In this document: positions 42,271 to 50,768 of the stretch, piece by piece
How the letters are laid out: every line of letters starts with the position of its first letter
Position numbering within the stretch: the first letter of the stretch is position 1
NCBI GenBank assembly: GCA_022824945.1
Contig: JAJDYX010000050.1
Coordinates: 1-64,000, forward strand
Direction of reading: 5' to 3'
Length of the DNA stretch: 64,000 nt
Origin: Candidatus Latescibacterota bacterium
Lineage (GTDB): Bacteria > Latescibacterota > UBA2968
Notes under the pieces: model-generated
What the model was told of the DNA's origin: nothing
What the model saw: only the letters and a program-made list of their open reading frames with translations
Databases searched by the model: none
Program-made: the position numbers and the translations under genes

Positions 42271-42699
42271 ATGTCTATTAATCAGCAACTCGAAGAAAGT
42301 ACAGAAATCTATCTCGATTTTGAAAAGCTACGCAAGGTTGCACAAACCGACCATCTCGTGATTCCCGTTGCGGTACAGGATGTGGATAGCAAAGCCGTTC
42401 TCTTGATCGGCTATGTCAATGAACAGGCGCTCGACTATGCGCTTGAACACCGCGTGGCAACTTTCTGGAGCACATCGCGCAATGAACTCTGGATTAAAGG
42501 GGCGACTTCTGGTGATATGCTCGAATTGGTCGATGTACGCATCAACTGCGAGCAAAATTCACTGCTTTATCTCGTGCGTCTCAAAGGCGAAGGATCGTGC
42601 CATACGAAAGAAAATGGTCGAGCGCGGTACGGCTGTTATTATCGCAGCATTGATAATGAAAAATTGATATTTGTAAATCCCAAAATCATACCAGAGTAA
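42271..42699 (+). CDS. Phosphoribosyl-AMP cyclohydrolase-like (HisI) protein with altered metal site
   Basis: 142 residues. HisI opens the adenine ring of phosphoribosyl-AMP in histidine synthesis. The frame of the family is clear: IPVAVQDVDSKAVLLIGYVNE, STSRNELWIKGATSG, and zinc cysteines Cys93, Cys110 (SCHT) and Cys122. The usual D-C-D-x-D metal motif reads N-C-E-Q-N (92-96), so all three Asp are replaced, and there is an insertion between the last two Cys. Either a divergent active enzyme or a paralogue with another role. No other his gene in the window. Confidence 0.8.
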   Translation: MSINQQLEESTEIYLDFEKLRKVAQTDHLVIPVAVQDVDSKAVLLIGYVNEQALDYALEHRVATFWSTSRNELWIKGATSGDMLELVDVRINCEQNSLLYLVRLKGEGSCHTKENGRARYGCYYRSIDNEKLIFVNPKIIPE

Positions 42700-42705
42700 C
42701 GAGTT

Positions 42706-43206
42706 ATGTCATCACAATCCGTTATCCGAATCCGCGCAGATCAATGGCAAATCCTCAGGGATGTGCGCCTTCGTGCACTTGAAGATGCGCCTTATGCTTT
42801 TGGTACAACGCTATCAGAAGGTCAAGAAAGAACTGACAGAGACTGGCAGGATATGGCGAGGGACCATGCTACTCTGCTAGATCGCGCATATTTCATGGCT
42901 TATGTGGGAGATAATCCCTGTGGGATGGCAGGATGTTATCGTACGGCACCAGATACAGTAATGCTCACCGCGATGTGGGTCGCACCCGAATTTCGGGGAC
43001 AAAAGATCGGTGAACAGATTGTGCGCGCCGTCATAGAATGGGCACGGGAGGGTGGGGCCACCACGCTTGAAGCATGGGTCAGCGAAGATAATTCAGCGCG
43101 TTTCTTTTATCAAAAAATTGGATTTGAAGAGACTGATTTAAACGAACCGCTTCGCTCAAATTCCAAAATTCAGATCATTTTGATGAGGCGCGATATTACA
43201 CCCTGA
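42706..43206 (+). CDS. GNAT-family N-acetyltransferase
   Basis: 166 residues. Acetyl-CoA-binding motif A at MWVAPEFRGQKIGEQIV (~90-107), then AWVSEDNSARFFYQKIGFEET, the motif B region with the late Tyr. The family acetylates amines on small molecules or proteins; the target is not evident. Six bp after the HisI-like gene and same strand; last gene before a separate promoter for prs. Confidence 0.9.
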   Translation: MSSQSVIRIRADQWQILRDVRLRALEDAPYAFGTTLSEGQERTDRDWQDMARDHATLLDRAYFMAYVGDNPCGMAGCYRTAPDTVMLTAMWVAPEFRGQKIGEQIVRAVIEWAREGGATTLEAWVSEDNSARFFYQKIGFEETDLNEPLRSNSKIQIILMRRDITP

Positions 43207-43214
43207 AATCGGGG

Positions 43215-43243
43215 TTGATTCGCTATCTTCTCAACAGTATATT
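43215..43243 (+). promoter_or_regulatory. Candidate sigma-70 promoter of prs
   Basis: TTGATT, 17 bases, TATATT, in the 112-bp gap between the GNAT and prs genes. It would give prs its own transcript with a leader of ~70 nt ending in GGAGG before the GTG. Confidence 0.45.
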
Positions 43244-43318
43244 GCTCACATGGGAAATGGTGTAAAAATGCGGTTGATTCAGACAATTCAGAGCACTCGA
43301 CGAGAGGAGGGAGAAAAC

Positions 43319-44293
43319 GTGGGTTACGATCTCAAAGTTTTTTCGGGTAATACCAATCGACCATTGGCAGAAGATATTTGCAATATTCTCGACACTCGGC
43401 TTGCCGAAGCCACTGTGACCCGTTTTTCAGGTGGCGAAACACATGTGCAAATTGATGAAAATGTGCGTGGCTGCGATGTTTTTATTGTTCAACCTATTTG
43501 TGAAAATGAAGAAGAAGGCATCTCGCCCAATGACGCTTTGATGGAACTTCTCATTTTGATCGATGCTGCGCGACGCGCCTCTGCGCGACGCATCACAGCG
43601 GTTGTGCCCTATTATGGCTATGCGCGGCAGGATCGCAAAGACCGTCCCCGTGTGCCCATCACAGCCAAACTGGTCGCCAATATGATTTATACAGCTGGAG
43701 CGCGGCGGGTTTTAACCCTGGACCTGCACGCCAATCAGATCCAGGGTTTCTTCGACATACCCGTTGATCATCTCTACTCCATTAATATTTTAGGCGAATA
43801 CTTCAGGATGAAAAATCTCAAAAATCTCGTTGTTATGGCACCCGATGTCGGCGGTATAAAAATGGCGCGCGCGTATGCCGAACTGCTCGGTGCGCCGTTG
43901 GCTATTGTGGATAAACGCCGCTGGAGTGGTCAAAAAACTGAAGTTCTGAACGTTATTGGCGAAGTGAAAGACAAAAATATCGTCATTGTTGACGATATTA
44001 TCTCTACGGGTAGTTCTCTCATCGAAGCCGCATCCGCACTCAAAGACAAAGGCGCACGCGATATATGCGCTACTATTGTTCACCCGGTGCTGGCAGATCC
44101 TGCCGTTGAGCGCGTGGAAAATTCCATTCTTACAGAGCTTGTCGTTTCCAATTCCATTCCCGTGCCCAAACGCGCCCAAAATGGGAAAATCAAAATTCTA
44201 TCAGTTGCTCCCATTCTCGCCGAATCCATCCGCCGCATCAATAACGATGAATCCGTCAGTAATCTCTTTGCGAATGCGAAGGTGGAAGGGTAA
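43319..44293 (+). CDS. prs: Ribose-phosphate pyrophosphokinase
   Basis: 324 residues. Makes PRPP from ribose-5-phosphate and ATP, precursor of purine, pyrimidine, NAD and histidine synthesis. Signature pieces: LKVFSGNTNRPLAEDI, YGYARQDRKDRPRVPI, LDLHANQIQGFFDIPVDHL and the PRPP loop VDDIISTGSSL. The start is GTG 43319 because GGAGGGAG lies just upstream and the protein then aligns with the ~315-residue family; earlier ATGs (43250, 43268) add a non-conserved tail. It sits near nadA and the HisI-like gene, both in PRPP-using pathways. Confidence 0.95.
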   Translation: MGYDLKVFSGNTNRPLAEDICNILDTRLAEATVTRFSGGETHVQIDENVRGCDVFIVQPICENEEEGISPNDALMELLILIDAARRASARRITAVVPYYGYARQDRKDRPRVPITAKLVANMIYTAGARRVLTLDLHANQIQGFFDIPVDHLYSINILGEYFRMKNLKNLVVMAPDVGGIKMARAYAELLGAPLAIVDKRRWSGQKTEVLNVIGEVKDKNIVIVDDIISTGSSLIEAASALKDKGARDICATIVHPVLADPAVERVENSILTELVVSNSIPVPKRAQNGKIKILSVAPILAESIRRINNDESVSNLFANAKVEG

Positions 44294-44315
44294 ATACGAT
44301 AGATACAAGGGGATT

Positions 44316-44351
44316 GAAAAAATCCCGCCAGAAAGTCTATCCTGACGGGAT
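44316..44351 (-). terminator. Terminator of the DUF433 gene
   Basis: On the minus strand ATCCCGTCAG and CTGGCGGGAT pair over ten positions with one T-G wobble, followed by six T. It lies between prs and the convergent DUF433 gene. Confidence 0.65.
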
Positions 44352-44384
44352 GGAAAGGTGTTTATAGCGGCAGGGCAAGAGGCA

Positions 44385-44696
44385 TCAGGCCAGACCTATT
44401 GCCTTTAAACGTTTGACCAGGGAGGACGGCGAGGTTGCTTTTTGTATTTGATCAACAGATTCCAGTCGTTTTTCAATATCCCGGTCGAGTTCTGTTTTAT
44501 GATCCCAATAATATGCCAATGCAGAATGGATCTGCCCCATGCTCAAATAGGGATGTTGGAAATGCAGTTCTTCAGGACTCCAGCCATAAGCAAGATGGTT
44601 GGTAATTAGTTCAACCACTTTCATTGTTGTGCCCTCAATCAATGGCACTTGATTTTCGGTGACCTGAATATGCTCATATCTCGTTTCGGTTAGCAC
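44385..44696 (-). CDS. DUF433-family protein (antitoxin-like)
   Basis: 103 residues. The middle (LIEGTTMKVVELITNHLAYGWSPEELHFQHPYLS in pieces) is the winged-helix-like DUF433 core often paired with a PIN-like (DUF5615) toxin. No such toxin is adjacent here, so it is an orphan. GTG start with GGAG nine bases upstream. Single gene with its own terminator. Confidence 0.82.
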   Translation of the reverse strand: MLTETRYEHIQVTENQVPLIEGTTMKVVELITNHLAYGWSPEELHFQHPYLSMGQIHSALAYYWDHKTELDRDIEKRLESVDQIQKATSPSSLVKRLKAIGLA

Positions 44697-44736
44697 GCGA
44701 GGCTCTCCTCATGATATGATCTTAATCAACTTTCCA

Positions 44737-45273
44737 TTAGGGTTTGCCAATGTTAAAGCCAATCCCCACGGCTGTGCGCAGGGCACTTGCGTCTTCCTCC
44801 TCGCCGATGACCCAGCGAACCTCAAATAAAATCTCCATTCTGCGGTTCAATAATTGTTTTTCCATGCCGACCAGAATAAAGTGAAGCGCAGCCTGATATT
44901 CGTTTTGGAATTCGTTGATGATCAACCGCTCTCGCCGCACCCGGTTCACCCCCAATCCACCACCCATATACGCATATGCGGTTCCCGATTTATGCGGCCA
45001 CAAGTACTTTAGAAAAGCCCCACCGCCTCTCGCCTGAATCTCGGTACCGTCAAGATCGGACCCGCTACCTGTCTCAGCACCTATTTCGAGGCGAAGATTG
45101 GGCGAAAATACGGTTGCGATATCTGCTTGAAGCACAAAGAAATGCCGCGTGTCGTTTGCCTGTACAACATCTAAACCAACCTTGGTCGCCAGATTGTAGA
45201 GCTTAAAACCGGCCTGGACACTTGATGCAAAAAAAATTAAGACCAAAAATCCGACACCAGCAAAAACCCTCAT
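44737..45273 (-). CDS. Secreted/outer-membrane protein, small beta-barrel
   Basis: 178 residues. Signal peptide cut near SSVQA, then alternating strands with glycine turns (FFVLQADIATVFSPNLRLEIGAE, AYAYMGGGLGVNRV, MEILFEVRWVIGEE) and a final strand GIGFNIGKP. Barrel-like, but without a terminal aromatic residue. GAGGAG precedes the ATG. I recognise no family. Confidence 0.65.
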   Translation of the reverse strand: MRVFAGVGFLVLIFFASSVQAGFKLYNLATKVGLDVVQANDTRHFFVLQADIATVFSPNLRLEIGAETGSGSDLDGTEIQARGGGAFLKYLWPHKSGTAYAYMGGGLGVNRVRRERLIINEFQNEYQAALHFILVGMEKQLLNRRMEILFEVRWVIGEEEDASALRTAVGIGFNIGKP

Positions 45274-45317
45274 AGTACACTCCTCACAGCACTTTTTGGC
45301 AGTGCCGAATAAATTTT

Positions 45318-45635
45318 CTATCTACGCGATGCCAGTGCTAATTGTTTGAGATAAGAATAAGTATAAATTCCCGTATCGTGTCCATCTGTCCAGCGAATTT
45401 GGATGGCGTAATTTCCGACTGGAACGACATCTGATAGATCTGCTGATGGTGTTTGTTCTGCAGTAATCATCTGCAATTGGTCATCTTGCTTTGCCCGCAG
45501 GTCTTTACACAATGCACACGGGCAGGCTTTTCGCACGTCGGATAATCTCGCACGCAAAATCCCATCGTCTGCCCAATCCATTTCGAGCCATCCCTCTGCG
45601 CGGTCAACGCGAATGCGTCTGGGTTTTTCTGACAC
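45318..45635 (-). CDS. DUF971-family protein
   Basis: 105 residues matching the DUF971 / gamma-butyrobetaine-hydroxylase N-terminal-like fold: RIRVDRAEGWLEMDWADDG, the cysteine motif CPCALC, VGNYAIQIRWTDGHDTGIYTYSYL in pieces. These small proteins may bind iron or zinc and are often linked to Fe-S metabolism (Mrp/ApbC fusions). GTG start with AGGAGG upstream, overlapping the end of the TPR gene region, so co-transcribed with it. Confidence 0.85.
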   Translation of the reverse strand: MSEKPRRIRVDRAEGWLEMDWADDGILRARLSDVRKACPCALCKDLRAKQDDQLQMITAEQTPSADLSDVVPVGNYAIQIRWTDGHDTGIYTYSYLKQLALASRR

Positions 45636-45645
45636 GCCCCGCCTC

Positions 45646-46338
45646 CTAACGCCTCAACCGATGCCTCAATCCCAATTCTTGAAGCAGAATACCATACTGA
45701 TCGCGCAGACCGTTTTGCAGAGCAAAAGCGCGGTTATAGGCAATTGCCGCATCTTCAAAAAAACCCTGAGCTGTCAGGGCACGCCCCATTAAAATATAAT
45801 TGAGCGCGTAATGGGGCATGCGTTCTGCAGTCTCACTGGCCATGTCGAGTGCCCGCTCTAATTGTCCCGTTTTCAAGTAAATCCAGCCCAAACCCTGATA
45901 GGCTGCGATGACATCGGGGTCCAGGGCAAGCCCTTGCAGGTAATATTGCTCTGATAGAATCATATCGCCTATTTGCTGATATAAATATCCAAGCGTGACC
46001 AGAGCGCTTGCGTCAGTCGAGTCCTGGACGGCCAACTGCTGGCAGACGTCAATTGCGCGATCAAAATCTTCCACTCGCAAATAAGCTGATATGAGGAGGC
46101 GCAATGCTTGTGTGTGTGCGGAGTTTTTTTCCAAAATATCGCGTAAGGCGACAGCAGCAGCACCGGGATTGCCAACTTCCAGAGAATCGACAGCACTTTT
46201 CAATGCAGGGTCGAGAATTACAGCTATCGAATCATCCGAAACTACGATCGTCGGGTCACTGCTTTCAAACACCTCTTGAGCACTGGAAATTTCGGCACAC
46301 AAAAACACAATGGCGATTATTCCCAGCCGCAATATCAT
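45646..46338 (-). CDS. Secreted TPR-repeat protein
   Basis: 230 residues. Signal peptide (RLGIIAIVFLCAEISSAQ), then at least four tetratricopeptide repeats from residue ~55 (AAVALRDILEKNSAHTQALRL; FDRAIDVCQQLAVQDSTDASA; LSEQYYLQGLALDPDVIAAY; LERALDMASETAERMPHYAL). Probably a periplasmic scaffold. AGGAG before the ATG. 10 bp upstream of the DUF971 gene. Confidence 0.85.
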   Translation of the reverse strand: MILRLGIIAIVFLCAEISSAQEVFESSDPTIVVSDDSIAVILDPALKSAVDSLEVGNPGAAAVALRDILEKNSAHTQALRLLISAYLRVEDFDRAIDVCQQLAVQDSTDASALVTLGYLYQQIGDMILSEQYYLQGLALDPDVIAAYQGLGWIYLKTGQLERALDMASETAERMPHYALNYILMGRALTAQGFFEDAAIAYNRAFALQNGLRDQYGILLQELGLRHRLRR

Positions 46339-46848
46339 ATACTTCTCCTGACAATATTAAAAAATCGCGCAACGCTTTAGATATGCCAACTCAGCAGGGT
46401 CGGGAAAAGGATTTCCCTCCTACGATACACCTGTTAGAGCAGGCATTACTGAATACAGGCTCCCCGATAGAGTCATTCGAGGACATGCCTTCAGCACAGG
46501 CCTTGCCGCGATCGATTCTCCTCTATAGATGCAAGGGGCGTCCAGTGCAGGGCCATTGAACTGATGACTGCGGCAAACTCGATCGAGTCGTTGCAGTTGT
46601 GCCCCACTCAAAGGGATCGACTCTGGGATACTCAGTAGAGGCGTATGGAAAAACGTTTTTTACGCGATGTAGTTGCAAGCCTTGACGTACAGAAAGGCCC
46701 GGCTCGTAAATTTCAATGGCCGGGCGATTGCACCACATCACAAGAACAAGGTCGGGATCGATCTCGATTCGCTGACAAATCAATTTGAGTATCAGATAAG
46801 CACTTGCCATAAATTTGGTCATAGAACGCTTTCTATTTTGAGCCTTGA
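46339..46848. other. 510-bp region with no confident gene
   Basis: Between the TPR gene and the dockerin-like gene. It contains a 7-bp GC hairpin (GCCCGGC / GCCGGGC, 46697-46725) and one minus-strand ORF listed separately. I see no promoter-quality hexamers, repeats or terminator. It may hold a decayed gene. Confidence 0.4.
46523..46822 (-). CDS. Doubtful 99-residue ORF, possible gene remnant
   Basis: ATG at 46822, 26 bp downstream of the dockerin-like gene on the same strand, no good SD. The first third (FMASAYLILKLICQRIEID) looks protein-like, and codon choice resembles real genes, but the C-terminal half is low in structure and I recognise no family. Could be a small hypothetical gene or the tail of a decayed one. 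Confidence 0.25.
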   Translation of the reverse strand: MTKFMASAYLILKLICQRIEIDPDLVLVMWCNRPAIEIYEPGLSVRQGLQLHRVKNVFPYASTEYPRVDPFEWGTTATTRSSLPQSSVQWPCTGRPLHL

Positions 46849-47685
46849 TCACGAATCGCTCTTGCTGCCAAACGCGGCGACAAAGCGGAGAAAATCTTGA
46901 AATTCAACTGTCCCGTTTCCATCCAGATCCATACGGGCATCGAAACCGTCATCAGATGAAGACTTGCCAAATTGCGCGACAAAGAGGAGAAAGTCTTGAA
47001 ATTCAACTGCGCCGTTTCCGTCAAAATCACCAATTAGCGTAGTCGGTGTTGGAGGTGTTGGAGGTGTTCCCGTATCTGTTGCTTTCGCAAAAGTGATAAT
47101 AATTCTAACCGGATCATCTGGCGGGGCGTGCTGAGAAAGTGCATTCATGGCCAGGCCTCTTACAGCTTCGGGTAATGAGGCCAGTAATTCATCTAACTGA
47201 AGCGGGCGTATGATATGCAGTGAATCCGCGGTAGCTGTGTACGTATAATTGAGTGGATCTTCATTTTCGCGCGTTATGGTGAGTGCATGGGTATCGGACG
47301 CGACCGTGTAATTGCCTGTGTATTGGCTCGTATCGAGTACAGCGACCGAAATCTGAACCAATAAGAACGCAGAGATATTCGTCTCTGTTCTGTAGTCAGA
47401 TTTCACACTGCCATCTGAACCAAAAGTTATTGTGCCGTTGATCTCGCCTGCAACTGTAAGAGGCTTTACTGCCTCCACGAGCGCGGCCGGAACATAAGCG
47501 TTCAGATTGACCTTGTCGGCTACCCAGGAGCCGACGATATCGCCTCCTTGAGGCGTAGGGTTTTCTGGTAGGACGCCCGCATCTACCTGTCCAAATGCCA
47601 TGAACGCCGTCATAATTAGAACGCAGTTTCTCAATACTTTAAACCGCCATTTTTTGACCGCGATACCAAATTTTGACCCTTTCAT
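46849..47685 (-). CDS. Secreted protein with C-terminal dockerin-like calcium-loop pair
   Basis: 278 residues. Signal peptide near residues 15-37 (CVLIMTAFMAFGQVDA), a beta-rich lipocalin-like middle (VGSWVADKVNLNAY, GTITFGSDGSVKSDYRTE), a Pro/Thr linker (GTPPTPPTPTT), and residues ~218-278 with two Ca-loop/helix units: DFDGNGAVEFQDFLLFVAQFG and DLDGNGTVEFQDFLRFVAAFG (each written as motif type D.DGNG.VEFQDF). This is a type I dockerin-like or terminal secretion/anchoring module. No cohesin is in the window. The same module ends the S41 peptidase at 50769-52256. Confidence 0.82.
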   Translation of the reverse strand: MKGSKFGIAVKKWRFKVLRNCVLIMTAFMAFGQVDAGVLPENPTPQGGDIVGSWVADKVNLNAYVPAALVEAVKPLTVAGEINGTITFGSDGSVKSDYRTETNISAFLLVQISVAVLDTSQYTGNYTVASDTHALTITRENEDPLNYTYTATADSLHIIRPLQLDELLASLPEAVRGLAMNALSQHAPPDDPVRIIITFAKATDTGTPPTPPTPTTLIGDFDGNGAVEFQDFLLFVAQFGKSSSDDGFDARMDLDGNGTVEFQDFLRFVAAFGSKSDS

Positions 47686-47807
47686 ATCCCTCCTCCAGTG
47701 TTTATTCGGTTCTTCTAAAACGCACGATCACTTTCAATTTACGCAATTCGCGTGCCTCCTGCAATACTTAACTCATCTTGTCAAATCTTTCATTGCGTGG
47801 TATTTTG

Positions 47808-47830
47808 AAGTATCCTGTAAAATGATACTT
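47808..47830 (+). promoter_or_regulatory. Inverted repeat upstream of the 2-hydroxyacid dehydrogenase gene
   Basis: AAGTATC / GATACTT with a 9-bp spacer, ending just before the AAAGGAG ribosome site. Possible operator or leader hairpin; short, so moderate weight. Confidence 0.4.
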
Positions 47831-47845
47831 GCGAAAGGAGCGCGT

Positions 47846-48790
47846 ATGCAATATCGAGTTCTCGTCGATGTCGATCTTCCAGATGAAATTCCAGAGATGA
47901 TGAATAATCGCTGCGAACTGCACATTTTGGCACATGGCGATGTTTCAGATGATAAATTCGCGTCTGCACAAGGGCTACTCACTTATGGACACCCGATTAT
48001 CGATGGCGCGTTTATGGATCGCCTGCCCAATTTGAAAGTTATCAGTAATTTTGGTGTTGGCGTAGATCATATTGATTTATCAGCGGCCAAACAGCGCGGG
48101 GTTCCCGTGGGCAATACGCCCAATATGCTCGATGGCGCGACAGCCGATATGACCTTTGCCATGCTCATGGCTGCGGCTCGCAATATCGTTATTGGGGATC
48201 GCTTTGCCCGCAGTGCGGCTTTTACACACTACGATCCACGCATTTTGATCGGTCACGAAATCCACGGTACGACATTGGGTATCATCGGCATGGGAAATAT
48301 CGGCAAGCAGGTCGCGCGACGGGCGCGGGGATTTGACATGGATGTGCTGTATCACAACCGAAAGCCAGATCCCAAAGCCGAGATCGAGTTAGGCGCGACT
48401 TATGTATCTCTCAACGCTTTGCTCGAACAATCGGATTTTGTCACTTTGAATATGCCGCTGACTGAGGAAACGCGAAATATGATTGGTCGAGATCAACTCA
48501 GGCGAATGAGAAGAACCGCTATACTGGTCAATCTGGCACGCGGAGGTGTTATTGATCACGATGCACTCGTAGAAGCTCTTGAGAATAATTGGATCGCAGT
48601 TGCCGCACTCGATGTGACTGAGCCAGAACCCCTTCCACGCGACCATCCTCTCCTTTCCATGGACAATGTGGTTATAGTCCCTCACCTGGGTAGTGCCACA
48701 CGCCAGACGCGCATTGCTATGGCCCAGCGCACGGTGGATAATCTTCTCGCAGGGCTTACGGATCAGCCTTTGATCACTTATGTGGTGTAA
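47846..48790 (+). CDS. D-isomer-specific 2-hydroxyacid dehydrogenase
   Basis: 314 residues. NAD-binding GMGNIGKQVARRA motif at ~148-160, HNRKPD after the second strand, the catalytic Arg in NLARGGVIDHDAL, the Glu in ALDVTEPEPLP and His in VPHLGSATRQT. Members include hydroxypyruvate/glyoxylate reductases and phosphoglycerate dehydrogenases; without an ACT domain and given its length, the former is likelier. ATG 47846 follows AAAGGAG; the long frame upstream overlaps the divergent gene. Confidence 0.9.
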   Translation: MQYRVLVDVDLPDEIPEMMNNRCELHILAHGDVSDDKFASAQGLLTYGHPIIDGAFMDRLPNLKVISNFGVGVDHIDLSAAKQRGVPVGNTPNMLDGATADMTFAMLMAAARNIVIGDRFARSAAFTHYDPRILIGHEIHGTTLGIIGMGNIGKQVARRARGFDMDVLYHNRKPDPKAEIELGATYVSLNALLEQSDFVTLNMPLTEETRNMIGRDQLRRMRRTAILVNLARGGVIDHDALVEALENNWIAVAALDVTEPEPLPRDHPLLSMDNVVIVPHLGSATRQTRIAMAQRTVDNLLAGLTDQPLITYVV

Positions 48791-48843
48791 GACGGATATT
48801 ATTGGAGGAGGGGGGAGAAATAGGATGTTTGGGGCAGGTGCTT

Positions 48844-49914
48844 TCACATCTGACCTAATTCAATGCGTTGACCCGTGTCATTTGACCTGTATGCCGCTTC
48901 AATGATTCTGGCGATTTTCAAGGCGTCTTCTCCAGTGGTTGGAGCCGTGCCTTTGCCCGCAGTAGATCGAATAAAGTCATCCATAAAAGCGATCCCGTAA
49001 GCCCCGCCATAAGCATCGACTTCGGGTAGCGTATAATCAAAGGTTCGCTGAGATGCGGTGTGCCAGCCTTCTGCAACGCTTTCGAGATACAATTCTGATG
49101 GGCCACCTGAGGGCGTCCAGAACACGCGGCCCTCATTGCCGCGAAATCCCATATACGTGTCGTAATTCGGTCCCATATAACCCGCGCCGCTTATTGATAG
49201 TTGATATCCTGCCTGCATGCTCCCCAGCGCGCCATTGGAAAACCGGAAGGATAGAGACGCCACGTCTTCAACATCGATGTCTTCGCCACTGAGCGTATCG
49301 ACAACGGCAGAAACAGAGACGATGTCCGCGTCCATGATATAGCACAGCAGGTCGATATAATGACATCCCAACCACGATAAGATGCCGCCGCCGGAAATTG
49401 ACCGATCAAATAGCCAGTGTTTGGGGTTGCGAAATTTTACCTGTGATGTGACCATCCGAGATTCACAAGATGTCACGCGACCTATTGCACCACCCTGGAC
49501 GAGTCTTCGCGCTTCACAAGAGGCGGGGTGATAGCGATTCTGATACATAACGCCCAGTTGTACGCCCGCTTTTATCGCGTCATCCACGACCTGAGAAACA
49601 GCGGCAACCGAAGCCCCGATGGGTTTTTCGCTGATGACGTGAATGCCCTGCTCGAATAAGCGCAGGCAAAGGTCTGGGTTCTGATTGTTGCGGGCACAGG
49701 CCACACCAAAGACTATATTTTCAGATCCCAAAAGTACGCTGAGATCGGAATAAGCACCCGCAACTTTATCTGTTGAATTAAAGCTGTTCAGAGCCGAGGG
49801 ATCGGTGTCGTACAGAATAATCTCATCGACCAGTGAAGAAGCCTGCAGAGTTTTGAAATGGGCTCCTGAATGGGGATGTGTGAGGCCAAATAAGCCAGCG
49901 CGAACCGGTTTCAT
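48844..49914 (-). CDS. Gfo/Idh/MocA family oxidoreductase
   Basis: 356 residues. The N-terminus is GLFGLTHPHSG, an atypical nucleotide loop in which the usual GxGxxG is changed and carries His, seen in some family branches. Then SEKPIGAS as the EKP motif and GGILSWLGCHYIDLL in the substrate domain. ATG 49914 with GAGGAT upstream. It follows a TIM-barrel epimerase by 10 bp; such pairs act on sugars or inositols in sequence. Substrate unknown. Confidence 0.88.
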   Translation of the reverse strand: MKPVRAGLFGLTHPHSGAHFKTLQASSLVDEIILYDTDPSALNSFNSTDKVAGAYSDLSVLLGSENIVFGVACARNNQNPDLCLRLFEQGIHVISEKPIGASVAAVSQVVDDAIKAGVQLGVMYQNRYHPASCEARRLVQGGAIGRVTSCESRMVTSQVKFRNPKHWLFDRSISGGGILSWLGCHYIDLLCYIMDADIVSVSAVVDTLSGEDIDVEDVASLSFRFSNGALGSMQAGYQLSISGAGYMGPNYDTYMGFRGNEGRVFWTPSGGPSELYLESVAEGWHTASQRTFDYTLPEVDAYGGAYGIAFMDDFIRSTAGKGTAPTTGEDALKIARIIEAAYRSNDTGQRIELGQM

Positions 49915-49924
49915 TAGATTATCC

Positions 49925-50737
49925 TCAAGATAAATATGGCAGTACTTCGCTTTTGAGCGCGTTGAGATATGTCCATTCTTCACCGGGGTCCTGGAAGATC
50001 AATGTATAATATCCCGAGAATTTGGCTTCGCGCGTCAAGTCCAAACAGGCCAGGAATTGGTCTCGCAACATTACTCCATCTTCGTAATCCGCTTTGGTGT
50101 GAATCGTATCTGCAAATGGCAAGACTTTTGCGAGGTCGCTCAGCTTGTGTTCCCCTTTGAAGTTCCCAAAATCAGTACACAGTCCGATTTTTTTCTCGCA
50201 TCTGTTTAGAATATCCAATAGAGGGTCGGCGCGCTGGGTCAGCCGTTTGAAATTCTCGGTCATGACACGCACGCCACAATCGCGTGCATAGTTTGACAAT
50301 TGCAGGAGATTTTGAGTGCTGAGCGCTATGGATTCCGCGTCTGGCTCTGCTTCGCCAGCTATTACGCGCACATTCGCCGCGCCACAGGTGGATGCGATGT
50401 CGATCCATCTCCGAATTTCCGCCAGATCCTTTTCTCTCTGTGCTGTATCGGGATGTGTAATATCCCAGGCGTCGATCAAGATGCTGTAAAGCGATACGCC
50501 ATGTCTGTCCAGTTCTGCGCGCAGGTCTGCAATAAATGCATCATCTGTCGTGGGAAAATGAAAATGGCAGATTTCCAAATGCCCAATGCCATGCGATGCC
50601 ACTTCGCGGGGAACATCGAGTAGCTTTATGCGCCCCCCATCACCATTTCGATTCACAAATCCATCGGGTGTGCGATCGTACCACGCCCTTCCCAAAGCGC
50701 GGTGTAAGCTCCAGGTGGAAATAGATAGTTCTGGCAT
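49925..50737 (-). CDS. Sugar phosphate isomerase/epimerase (xylose-isomerase-like TIM barrel)
   Basis: 270 residues. Metal site residues lie in the usual order: Glu in HLEICHFHF, Glu in VMTENFKR, Asp in GLCTDFGNFKG, His in TIHTKADY, plus the C-terminal strand YTLIFQDPG in which the expected Glu is replaced by Gln/Asp. Family members isomerise or epimerise ketoses, or dehydrate inosose. AGGAG before the ATG. Operon partner of the Gfo/Idh gene. Confidence 0.88.
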   Translation of the reverse strand: MPELSISTWSLHRALGRAWYDRTPDGFVNRNGDGGRIKLLDVPREVASHGIGHLEICHFHFPTTDDAFIADLRAELDRHGVSLYSILIDAWDITHPDTAQREKDLAEIRRWIDIASTCGAANVRVIAGEAEPDAESIALSTQNLLQLSNYARDCGVRVMTENFKRLTQRADPLLDILNRCEKKIGLCTDFGNFKGEHKLSDLAKVLPFADTIHTKADYEDGVMLRDQFLACLDLTREAKFSGYYTLIFQDPGEEWTYLNALKSEVLPYLS

Positions 50738-50768
50738 GTTGTAATCTCCTCAAATTATATTATGACGC

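Noticed and set aside
44385-44696. Toxin-antitoxin pair around the DUF433 gene
   Set aside because: No PIN-like or DUF5615 gene on either side.
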